From Quercus robur (taxonomy: Eukaryota > Streptophyta > Magnoliopsida > Fagales > Fagaceae), in NCBI RefSeq assembly GCF_932294415.1, contig NC_065535.1:26816782-26880781 (forward strand): a stretch of DNA of 64,000 nt. Reading direction: 5' to 3'. The translations under genes were made by a program, and so were the position numbers. Within the stretch, counting starts at the first letter, position 1, and the number at the start of each line of letters is the position of its first letter. Of this stretch, positions 45,133-55,047 are shown piece by piece. The notes under the pieces are model-generated. The model was given only the letters and a program-made list of their open reading frames with translations. It had not been told where the DNA came from and did no database searches.

Positions 45133-48100
45133 TTACTTTAGGATGGAACTGCCGGGGGCTTAGGAACCCCCGGTCAGTTCGAGTGTTGCGTGAACTTGTG
45201 CAACGTTGGAAGCCCAAAATTGTCTTCTTGATGGAGACAAAAATGAAGAAACATCGGATGGAAAAAGAGAAATTTAAAATTGGTTTGTTGAATGGACTAA
45301 TTGTTCCTAGTGTGGGAAGAAGTGGGGGTTTAGCTATGTTATGGAGTAGGGACATAAAAGTGGAAATTCAAGGCTATTCAGGGAGTTACATTGATGCATT
45401 TGTGACTGACCCAGAATCTGGTTTTCAGTGGCGCATCACGGGTTTTTACGGAAATCCTAAAACTCATCAGAGAAAGGAGTCGTGGGATCTTTTGAAAAGC
45501 CTTAGCCAAAAGTATCAACTGCCCTAGCTATGCCTTGGTGATTTTAATGAAATTGTGTCAGTAGAAGAGAAATTGGGTGGGGTGCAAAGGTCTCAAAAAT
45601 AGATGGATGAGTTTAGAGAAGCAATACACCATTGTAGGTTCAAGGATCTAGGTTACTGTGGTCCTGAATTTACTTGGTGTAATATGCAGGAGGGTGAGAG
45701 TAGATTGTATCTAAGATTGGATCATGCTTTGGCTACCCCGGAGTGGGTTGATCATTACAAAGATATTAAAGTGCAGCATTTGGTGGAATCCACATCTGAC
45801 CATTGTGCTTTGCTTATTTCTGATGATACTGTTGTCCAGAAGCATCCCAATCGACGTAGATTTCAATCTGAAGCGATGTGGGCAAGAAGGGAGGAATGCA
45901 GAAATATCATCCAAGAAGTCTGGGATGGTAGCCAAGACTTAAACTCTCCTAGTGGGATTGCTGCCAGATTAAGTCATTGTGCTGAAAACCTCTCTAGATG
46001 GAACAAAATGGTGTTTGGGCAAATTCCTAAGCAAATTCAGAGAAAGAGGGAGACTCTCAATACTCTTGTCTGTAGGGATAAAGATGGCAGCTTAGGAAGT
46101 GAGATTAATGTAATAAGAAAGGAGATTAATGAGCTACTAGATAGTGAAGAAATTATGTGGCAACAAAGAGCAAAGGTGTAATGGTTAGGGCTTGGGGATC
46201 GAAATATGAAATACTTCCACACTAGGGCTTCAGATAGGAGAAGGAGAAATACTATCAACAGTATTATGGATGAAAATGGGAATTGGCATGATTCTATGGA
46301 TGGGATTGCAGAGGTGGCGGTGTCATATTTCAAGAGTCTGTATTCTACTTCTTTTCCGACTCGCATTTCGGAAGTCATAGATACTATCCCAACTAAAGTC
46401 ACTGAAGATATGAATCAGCGCCTTATTCAAGAGTTCACAAGGGAGGAAGTGGAGGCAGCTCTAAATCAGATGCACCCAACAAAAGCCCCGGGTCCGGATG
46501 GTATGTCTGCTATCTTCTTTAAAAAATATTGGGGTATTGTTGGTAATGATGTCATATGCATGGTATTAAATGTGCTTAATTCTAATGTGTCTATGGTAGA
46601 GATAAATAGAACAAACATCACTTTGGTGCCAAAAATAAAAAACCCCACGAAAATAACAGATTTTAGACCTATTAGCCTTTGTAATGTTATTTATAAACTC
46701 ATATCGAAAGTGTTAGCCAATCGCCTTAAATTTATCCTTCCTCAAATTATTTCAGATAATCAGAGTGCGTTTCTCTCTGGGAGACTTATTACTGATAATG
46801 TGCTTGTAGCTTTTGAACTGATGCATTATTTAGAACATAAGAAGGATGGTAGGGAGGGTGTTATGGCGATAAAGTTGGATATGAGTAAAGCATATGATAG
46901 GGTAGAGTGGGGTTTTATTAAACAAGTGATGGAGAAAATGGGCTTCCATGAAAAATGGATTGAGTTGATCATGCATTGCATCACCTCTGTATCTTATTCT
47001 ATACTTGTTAATGGTGTTGCTTACGGTAGTATTACTCCTACTAGGGGTCTCCGTCAAGGAGACCCAATTTCACCTTATATTTTTCTGTTGTGCGCAGATA
47101 GTTTTTCCTCCCTTATTAATAATGCTGCTATGAATCAAAGAATTAGTGGAGTATCAATATGTAGAGGCTGCCCTAAGATCACTCATCTGTTTTTTGCAGA
47201 CGACAGCATCTTATTCTGTAAGGCAAATAGTCAAGAATGCCAAACTCTTATTGATGTTCTTCAGTTATATGAAGCTGCTTCAGGTCAGAAGATCAATGCG
47301 GATAAATCTTCAGTATTTTTCAGCAACAATACCCCAGATGATAGAAGATGTGAAATGTTGAATATGTTGGGTCCAATGCAGGATACCCGACACAAAAAAT
47401 ACCTTGGACTACCCTCGATCATTGGCAAGTCAAAAGTTGAAATATTTACTGAAGTCAAAGAGAGGGTGGAGAAAAAATTAGCGGGGTGGAAGGAGAAAAT
47501 GCTTTCTGTGGGTGGCCGAGAGATTCTTATTAAAGCTGTTGCTCAAGCAATACCAACTTACACTATGAGCTGCTTCCAAATCCCAAAAAGTATTTGTGAT
47601 GAGATTGAAGGAATGATGAGAAAGTTTTGGTGGGGCCAAAGGGGTCAGGAATCAAAGATTGCTTGGGTTAGTTGGAAGAAGATGTGTAAGTCCAAGTTGA
47701 ATGGAGGAATGGGGTTCAGAAATTTATAGGCTTTTAACCTTGCTATGCTAGCAAAGCAAGGTTGGAGGTTGATTTCGAATCCTAACTCTTTGGTGGCCCA
47801 AGTCTATAAAGCGAAATATTATCCGCATGGTTATGTGTTCAATGCAAAACTTGGTTTCAGCCCTTCATATACTTGGAGGAGCATCTTCAATGGGTTGGAA
47901 GTAGTTAAAAGAGGTACCCGGTGGCGAGTTGGCAATGGCGAAAGGATTTATATTTGGGAGGATAAGTGGCTTCCTACTCCAACAACATATAAAGTAATCT
48001 CTCCCCCGAAGCACTTTAATGATTATCCTAGGGTCTCGGCACTGATTGATAGAGATACAAGGAGGTGGAAAAGCGAGGTAGTAAGATCTTTGTTCTTACC

Positions 48101-49235
48101 TTTTGAAGCAAGGACTATCCTGAATATTCCTCTTAGCCATAGCCTTCCGGAAGACCAAATCATTTGGGTGGGTAATAAAAAGGGAGAATTCAGTGTGAAG
48201 AGTGCTTATTATATTGCGGTTAGGGTGCTAGAAACAATGGAGGAAGGTGAAAGCTCCTCGGGTGATGCTAGGAGCCCTCTTTGGAAGAAACTTTGGCACT
48301 TGAACACTCCTCCAAAGGTACGTATTTTTGCTTGGAAAATGTGTATGAATGCTCTCCCTACTTTTGTGAACTTACAAAGAAGGGGTATTAATATTTGTGA
48401 TATTTGTCCGGCTTGTGGAAAAGAGCCTGAATATAATTTCCATGTTTTTGTTAAATGTGAAGTAGCCAGGAGAGTATGGAGTTGTTGGGTAAATAATCCC
48501 ATTGATTTGTTGGATATAAATATAGATATTGTAGATTTTGCTTTGAAACTTGTTGAATTGGGTACTGCCTGTGACTTGGAGGTTTTATTTGGGGTTGCTT
48601 GGGCTATATGGTATAACAGGAATAAAATTGTGCATAAGGCCTCAAGTCAAATTCCGGACCAGATTTGGTGTTTTGCTGTAGAATATATTCGTGAGTTCAA
48701 AAGAGCCTCAACAATTTGTTCTCAAGGCTTGGCTAAAACAGATGGGAAGTGGACTGCGCCTCCACCAGGCTCTTTTAAAATCAATGTAGATGGTGCCACA
48801 TCTGAAGATGAAAGGAACTCAAGTGTGGGAGTAGTTATAAGGGATGTAGATGGCAATGTTCTTGCTGCTTGCTGTAAATATTTACAGGGTCAATATTCTG
48901 TGGAGGAAGTTGAAGCTCTGGCTGTGGAGTATGGTCTTCTTCTTGCCAAAGAGCAAAAGCTTTCTCATATTATTTTGGAGTCTGATGCATCAATAGTTGT
49001 TTCTAATGTCACAGCAGCTGAAACAAGTGGCAGGCTCGGCCATGTGTATCAAGGTATCCGTGGTTTGTTGTCTTCGTTTAGTAGCTGGAATATTAAGCAT
49101 GTGAAAAGGGATTACAACAAGGCAGCCCATATGCTCGCACAATATGCTAGACAGAAGGAAGAATCTTATGTTTGGAAGGGAGTTTGTCCTCCCATAGTGG
49201 CTCAGATTATTCAGGAAGAGGGTCTGTTAGTTTGA
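45129..49235 (+). pseudogene. LINE ORF2 (endonuclease, RT, RNase H) with four in-frame stops
   Basis: One continuous frame with no frameshift. Stops lie at 45525-45527 (TAG), 45600-45602 (TAG), 46179-46181 (TAA) and 47727-47729 (TAG). Endonuclease: GWNCRGL at the start, ETK, GDFNE and SDHCALL. Reverse transcriptase: KAPGPDGM, DFRPISLCNVIYKLISKVLA, QSAFLSGRLITDN, KLDMSKAYDRVEW, GLRQGDPISPYIFLL and the catalytic FFADDSILF. Zinc-binding region: FSVKSAYYIA, PPKVRIFAWK, CPACGKEPEYNFHVFVKC. RNase H: FKINVDGAT, EEVEALAVEYGL, ILESDAS and KRDYNKAAHMLAQYA near the C-terminus. Only the stops disable it; the catalytic blocks are otherwise conserved, so the insertion is fairly young. The enzyme normally nicks target DNA and copies the LINE RNA in place. 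Confidence 0.9.
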
Positions 49236-49734
49236 TTCTGTATTGAGTTTGCCTTTGGCTTTGTTGTACTCTCTTTTCTATTTGGTAATGAAATTCCAGT
49301 TATGTTTCAAAAAAAAAAAAAAAACTTTTACCTTCAAATGGAAAAATAATAATAATAATAATAAAAAATAAATAAATAAATAAAATATTCAACTTCCTCC
49401 TATAGTCCTATCTTTTTATTTTGCTAGATGCTCCGTATGCCTTGGGAACTACCAAACAGATGACAGGCTTCAACAAATACCAGTACGTGGCCATATGTTT
49501 CACAAGGACTGCATTGGTTACTGGCTCACTACCCATACCACCTGCCCACTCTGCCGCCTCTCCCTCCTTCCTCCCACGAAAACAGTAGTTGAATCAGTTG
49601 ATATTCAGTTAGAAATTAGTCACGGAGCTTTTGTTGCAGAGAACAATAATGAAACATCTCTTGAAGAGAATTCACAGGCTTGTAATGAAGGGAAAAAAGC
49701 TATACAATTCTCTCCACGATAGAAGAATTAAGAG

Positions 49735-50015
49735 AATTCTACTAGCTCTAAAGGGTACTAGTCAATTATCATATTTTTTTTTTATGGGTTTTGATTGATT
49801 CACATCCAACCCACACTCTTTTATGGGTCCGTTTGGATTGAACTTATTGTTGCTGAAACTGAAAACTGAAAACACTATAGTAAAATAATTTTTAAATGTG
49901 TAAATAGTACCGTGGGACCTATTTTTAATATTTTTTAATACGTGAATAGTGTATGCACAGTGCATAAACAGTGTATGATAACAGTAAATTCTGCCATCCA
50001 AAGTCAACAAATGCG

Positions 50016-50054
<39 letters not shown>

Positions 50055-50345
50055 AAAACGTAAAAATTTGAAAACGCAGACGCCGGATTCAGTGGAATCC
50101 AAACAACCTCTATATATATATATATATATATATATTATGTATGAGGTGAATATTCTTAAAAAATATTGACACCTTGTGTGAATGTGGGGATATTATTTAT
50201 ATAACCAATAGTGTTAAATAATAATTTTCCTTCATATATTTATATTGATGAAGTTCTAATACATTTATGCGTGCGTGTGCACTATGAAAAAGATTGAGAG
50301 CTAGTCTAACAGCCCACAATTTCTAGGATAATGATCATTATATAT
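49735..50345. other. 3' flank of the RING pseudogene, with a MITE
   Basis: Contains the MITE described separately (49825-50109) and a (TA)n tract at 50112-50134. No gene. Confidence 0.5.
49825..50109. mobile_element. MITE with GGTCCGTTTGGATT ends
   Basis: The left end GGGTCCGTTTGGATT and right end GAATCCAAACAACC form an imperfect inverted repeat. The body contains the GCTGAAACTGAAAACTG and AATAGTACCGTGGGACC motifs common in MITEs of woody eudicots. Includes an A run of about 35 bases (50018-50051). No clear target duplication. Confidence 0.6.
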
Positions 50346-50505
50346 ACTAGCCGTAAACCCGCGCGATGCACGGGAAATTTTGACGTTGTTTTTATTTATT
50401 TATTATTTATTGATAAGTGAAAGAAGAAATAAGTACATGGAACTTATAATTATTAGTCTAAAACTCAAAATTATATATTTATTTTTCTAATGGGGTATAA
50501 CTGAT

Positions 50506-50690
50506 GAGTAATGCTACAGTCACAAACTATTTTACAACATTTTTACAAAATATTGATATGGTCAATCTCTTATTGGTTTTCATCTAGGCCCATCATTAAT
50601 ATCACTTTTTCATTTACCAATAATCACTCACCACATCAGTAATTTGTAAATTTTTTTTTTATAAAATAGTTTGTATCTCTAGCATTATTC
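50506..50690. mobile_element. 185-bp MITE with 9-bp target duplication
   Basis: ATAACTGAT lies at 50497-50505 and 50691-50699. The ends GAGTAATGCTACAG and CTAGCATTATTC are imperfect inverted repeats extending to the ACAAACTATTTTA block on both sides (about 30 bp). A 9-bp duplication suggests a Mutator-type transposase. Nested in Helitron B. Confidence 0.75.
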
Positions 50691-51356
50691 ATAACTGATA
50701 TAATGTAATATATATTTTGTAAGCTAAGAGATTAATAATTAATTGTTAACCTACATAATAAACAGTTTGCTTTTATAAACTCCATTTATAAACAGTTTAC
50801 TTTTATAAAATGTAAACTTATTCAAGACAAAACTATTTATAAATGTCCATTTTTTTAACCTGAATTGTTCTAGGAAAGAGAAATGACACCATGGTCAAAG
50901 CAACATTTAGATGTGTACATTTGAACACGATTTAGTTTGCAATTTATCATACAGTCTATACTTTTGTAAAAAAAAGTTATGTAAATTATCTAAATATCTA
51001 GATCATATGCATATGCTCATATGCTAAATCTGGTTTGACACCAACGTTTGTTTTTGTGATACCATGGAATAATGAAGAATCGCTTCATTATGCTGAGGTA
51101 TTGATTGGAATATATACATGTGCAATACGGAAATGGCAACTCTTAGTGGGCTAATTTTCCCGAAAAATTTGTAACTATATGCCAAATTCCCATCTCATGG
51201 AGAAGTCAGAGGGGAAAAAAAATGAAACACTTATGAGCAAAAAAATTTATACATTTTACTCATTGCTTATTGAAATTTAGTTACATGGACATTGATTGAC
51301 TTTAAGAAAATCATGGTTCTTCCAAAGCAACTTTACTACTCTTGTTCTCTGAAGAA

Positions 51357-51573
51357 TCATTTAGTAGCTTTGGAATCGCCTACCTCTTCAGGGTATTCGG
51401 CTTTCACCCAAAGCACAACATTTAAACCTGTGATCATAGAAAAAGAACCTAGCAACTTAGCAAGTTGAAGACAAACACTTCTTTTATTACATAAAGGGAA
51501 AATGGTTACATTGATTGTGAATAGAGAGTTGGACATTGTTGAGAAGAGGGGACCTCTTTGTGATGCACCAAGC
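51357..51573 (-). pseudogene. WAT1-like (EamA) transporter last-exon fragment
   Basis: On the minus strand, after an acceptor TTTTTGTTTAG at 51574, the text reads AWCITK, then after a one-base frame change GPLFSTMSNSL, and on to LAKLLGSFSMITGLNVVLWVKAE before a TGA at 51357. This matches the arrangement near the end of WAT1-related membrane transporters (W-C-x-x-K-R-G-P-x-F, then the last helix G-x-x-x-x-x-x-G-L-x-x-V-L-W). No earlier exon was found nearby. It lies inside Helitron B, so it is probably a captured piece. A family match by motif only. Confidence 0.5.
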
Positions 51574-52346
51574 CTAAACAAAAAAGTTAACTACAGATCC
51601 AATTCAACATCTATATGAAAAATTTTAAGTAATCAAAATGTGTACATTACAAAGAGTCATCAGAAAACATCCAAGTAAGAAGTATGGCCATGAAAAACTT
51701 ATTCCTTACTTCACATCAAAATTCCTACAAAAAAAATAAATAAAATAAACACCAAAAGAGTTATATGCACATACCATTTTTCTAAGTTATACCCGAGAGC
51801 AATGCAGTATTGACTGATTTGCTAACGCTAAAAAACATCCCTATTATCTTGGCAATACTTCTTGAGCTTCATATATTAACATTCTCCATTCTAATCAATT
51901 TAAAGAGTTTTTAAAACATTTAAAATGTTTATATAATTGAATATAAAGAGACACACAAAAGAAATATGCATAAACATTGACATTTTATAAAATAAATCAA
52001 CATGGTCTAGTTGCTTTCCTATTTTATCTATCTATGTTATTTTTATCACATTTTTTAATATTCCAAATGAATCAGGAATTGAACCATAATATATCATGCC
52101 ATGAGCCTTGTAAAACAATAATAATATATTTTTTGAAAGACCCATTACACAAAAAGCCACCTACAAACGCTTTACACTTGCATCCTCTATATTACCGCAA
52201 CACTTTCCTTTGTCCTGCAGCGAGCAATTAGAGTTTTTTATAACGTTAAAATCAAACATTTAATCTTCTGCATAATGGGAGAAAATGCAATTTGTACCAA
52301 ACAAACCAATGAAGATGGAGGGGAAAACAGAAAAGGCAAAACTCAC

Positions 52347-52415
52347 CTTAAAGGGACTTTCCAACTCTGCTTGTACTTTGGTGACTTCTGCAGTGGTGGA
52401 GAGAGAATTGGAAAT
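52347..52415 (-). other. Exon-like segment inside Helitron B
   Basis: 69 bases, 23 open codons (starting ISNSLSTTAEVTK), bounded on the minus strand by a pyrimidine/T-rich acceptor ATAG and a consensus donor AAG/GTGAGT. May be another captured exon. Origin not recognised. Confidence 0.3.
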
Positions 52416-53280
52416 CTATAAATAAATAAATAAAAAACAAATGAATGGGATTTAATTCCAAAGGGGCAGGCATTGAAGGTTTTGATAAGAAGAGGAAGAG
52501 CCCAAAAAGATAGAGTTAAAGGAGGGCCAAAATGATGAATGTGATTTAATGGGAAAGTAAATAAAGGGAGAATTGTTAACCATTTTTTGTTTTGATAAGG
52601 AGATGAGAAGTCTTGTGAGTGGATGGATAATATATAATACGTGGGACACTTGGACAGAATTAATAGAGAGTTGAAGTAATAAATGAGGAAGGAGAGTTTA
52701 TTGGAAATATTAGAGGGAAATATTGAATGATTGAAATTGATTAAAGCAAATTTGGGGCAAAAAGGAGAAGAAGAAAGAGACAAAAGCTAAATGCAAATCA
52801 CTCTAATAGAGTGCCACATGGCAGAACCTCATTATAAGAATAATCATAAATGTAATATAGAAACAATCATAAAGTTAATAATTTTTGTTGTACTAAAATG
52901 AAAAAAAAAAAAATACAATTTTTCTCAAAAATTCAAAAGGCAATTTAACGAAAATATTTATTTTTTAATAAAAGTTATTTATAACATTTTGTGAATCATT
53001 AAAAAGAAAAGAAAATTTAAAAATTATTCTTTTAGTATTAAACAAACTTTCTCAAACTTATTTTTTCTGCCTACAATCCAAAACACTGAAAAAAGTAACT
53101 AAAAAAATTAATAAAACTTAACTATGATTAATTGGACCAATTAGGAAAAAAAATTGTTATTTATAATCTACTAAGGTTATTTTCTTTGCGGAAATTGTAA
53201 TTTCATCCACCCAAAACATATTATCATATAATCAATTATTAGCAAAATCTAAGAATTAAATTTCTATATATGCATTGTTA

Positions 53281-53283
53281 TAA

Positions 53284-53322
<39 letters not shown>

Positions 53323-53324
53323 TA
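53281..53324. repeat. (AAT)n microsatellite
   Basis: About 13 ATA/AAT triplet units without visible interruption, inside Helitron B. Confidence 0.9.
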
Positions 53325-53767
53325 AAGTAAAATTGCAAAAGATAAAATTTGTCTCTCATCCAATAACTTTTGTTTAGCCAACCTTTGCTTGTCTCTAAAT
53401 AAATTGCGTTATAGGGTACTTTTAATACTATTAAAAGTACTTTGTCCACCACAATGGATTAAAAAATAAACAAAAATGATTAAAGTCTCATAGTTTAACA
53501 TCTAAATTGAGCACTATAAAAATCATGCTATCAAATTACAGTAATTGCCAAATTAAATTATCCAAATCATGCTATGTATTAGAATAATATTATATTTTTA
53601 TATTTAATCCTTTATAATGCAATAGGATAACATTTAACAATCAAAGAGAGAGAGAGAGAGAGAGAGAACTGAATCGCATTAATCTAAAGTAGATTAAAGA
53701 ATATAAAAAATTATCAACCTAAAGCGAAGATGCAAGAAAAATAAAAAATAAAAATCCACTCAAAAAT

Positions 53768-53798
<31 letters not shown>

Positions 53799-54274
53799 AA
53801 GAGAGAGAACCTTTTTTTGGTAAGGGAAAACTATGCATGAAATGAATGAGATAGTGACAAATTTATAGTAATAGAGTGTGAATAAGAAGAGACAAAAATA
53901 GAGGAAGATGAAGGAAAAGATAAAGAATGATATTAATGTAGAGAGTAGTGGAGAGATGAGAAGGTGAGAGAATGAGAGAAGGAGAAAAGTTAGAGAAGTA
54001 GTGAGGAGATAAAAAGGTAAGGGAGGGAGAAAGGTTGGAGAAGTGTAAATATGAAATAAAAAAAATTATAAATAATTATAAGAAAATGGAAAAAAAAAAA
54101 AAAAAAAAGATGATGACATGGACGTTGACGTGGTTCAACGTGAGAGCAGCAGTATTAAACGCTACGCTTCAGCTTTTAGTAATATATTGATTTGCTCAAC
54201 ACATCATAACAAGGGAATAATTTAAATGGTATATATGACCTCTATTTTTTTTTTTTTTAGATACCAAACAGAAA

Positions 54275-54690
54275 CTTTTTTCTTTTTTTTTTTTAAGATT
54301 TTGGCTAACATTGTTATTTTAAACAACTTGGATGTCTAAAGGAACAACCTCCATCCAGATAAGAATAGGATCAGAGAGAAGAGCTCGTCTAGCGAGCTAG
54401 TAGGCTACCAAGTTCTCCTAACAACGTACATGACATAACCTGACCTCATGGAAAGAGGCCGCTAAGGCCTTGACGTCGTTGATAATTGTAATTTCCGTGA
54501 TTCATACTCTCTTTTAGGACACGTCGACATGTCGGTTCCTTTTCGCAAAGGCAAGATACGCAGTACTCAATCTCCCTTAAAACAGTTTTAGACTCAAAGT
54601 TGACACGAGCTTGGAAGTACGCAGAGTCTCTTAAAAAGAGACGAATGAGTTGCCACCTGGTTATAGGTCCAAGAACCAAAATAGGACTCC
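54275..54690 (-). mobile_element. LINE RNase H fragment
   Basis: The minus strand reads VKALAASFHEVRLCHV, then LVAY and LARRALLSDPILIWMEVVPLD, broken by stops. This is the C-terminus of a plant LINE RNase H. The T runs at 54247-54260 and 54284-54295 may be its tail. Right boundary uncertain. Confidence 0.55.
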
Positions 54691-54699
54691 ATAAAAGGC

Positions 54700-55047
54700 C
54701 TTTTTACCAAACTAAGTCTGGAGTTAGGTTACTACATGTCATGTGAGACAAGCAAGGGAAAGCAGATAAAACATGTGATCATGGAAGCATAGACATACAG
54801 AGAATCAGACAACTCATGGCATCAACTCTTTCCGTTATGGTTCCTCAAGGAAAACTAGTTTAGGTACTTGTCTTAGTTGGTACCAAAGTCTCATCAAACA
54901 GACAAAGCTTAGCTTTTAGAGTTTCAAATCATGAAGTTCAATATACAAATTCAATGTGCGTGCTAACAGTTTTCAGTATACAAGGAGTTTATGCCTTTTT
55001 TTGCGTTTTTCCATCCTTTCAAATAACTACAAAGTTCTTAAGCATTA
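54700..55047 (-). other. 3' flank of the DnaJ-type zinc-finger gene
   Basis: Holds the presumed 3' UTR of the gene ending at 55048. No polyadenylation site could be fixed, and nothing else is recognised. Confidence 0.4.

Larger units (their letters stand above)
43399..49322 (+). mobile_element. Full-length L1-type LINE
   Basis: 5.92 kb. An 11-bp target duplication, AACTTTTACCT, lies at 43388-43398 and 49323-49333. The 5' UTR is CT-rich and about 186 bp long, followed by ORF1, ORF2 and a short 3' UTR with a poly-A tail (49309-49322). ORF2 has the order endonuclease, reverse transcriptase, zinc-binding region, RNase H, as in plant L1 elements with an acquired RNase H. It lies in sense orientation in intron 2 of the RING-H2 pseudogene. 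Confidence 0.92.
41594..49722 (+). pseudogene. RING-H2 (ATL-type) E3 ubiquitin ligase pseudogene
   Basis: Three exons with good splice signals: 41594-41813, 42087-42170 and 49428-49722. Exon 1 encodes a short N-terminus and one membrane helix (AFVVIVPISIASILLLLFYFYY). Exon 2 carries the ETREMLPVVVYKESFSVGDA block that precedes the RING in ATL proteins. Exon 3 has the RING-H2: CSVC, HMFHKDC, CPLC. Defects: a 19-bp tandem duplication in exon 1 (about 41712-41749, unit ACTTTTACTACCTTTGACA) shifts the frame; one extra T in exon 2 (about 42097-42100) shifts it again; and the third zinc ligand is Arg (IPVRGHMFH) where the family has Cys. Intron 2 is 7.3 kb because a full-length LINE and a SINE lie in it. 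A working copy would be a membrane-anchored ubiquitin ligase; this one cannot be. Confidence 0.75.
50347..54190 (-). mobile_element. Non-autonomous Helitron B, with captured gene piece
   Basis: Minus orientation. 3' end: hairpin at 50358-50374 (CCCGTGC, 3-base loop, GCGCGGG, one mismatch), a 7-base spacer, CTAG at 50347-50350, then host T. 5' end: host A then TCAATATATTACTAAAAGC beginning at 54190. No target duplication, as expected. The 5' 650 bp is homologous to Helitron A. No Rep/helicase. Inside are a WAT1-like exon (51357-51573), an exon-like segment (52347-52415), a MITE (50506-50690) and an (AAT)n microsatellite (53281-53324). Confidence 0.7.

Noticed and set aside
52343-52783. 146-codon minus-strand frame as one gene
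   Set aside because: Mostly low-complexity Phe/Pro/Ser text; only the 69-base exon-like part at its end has proper splice signals.
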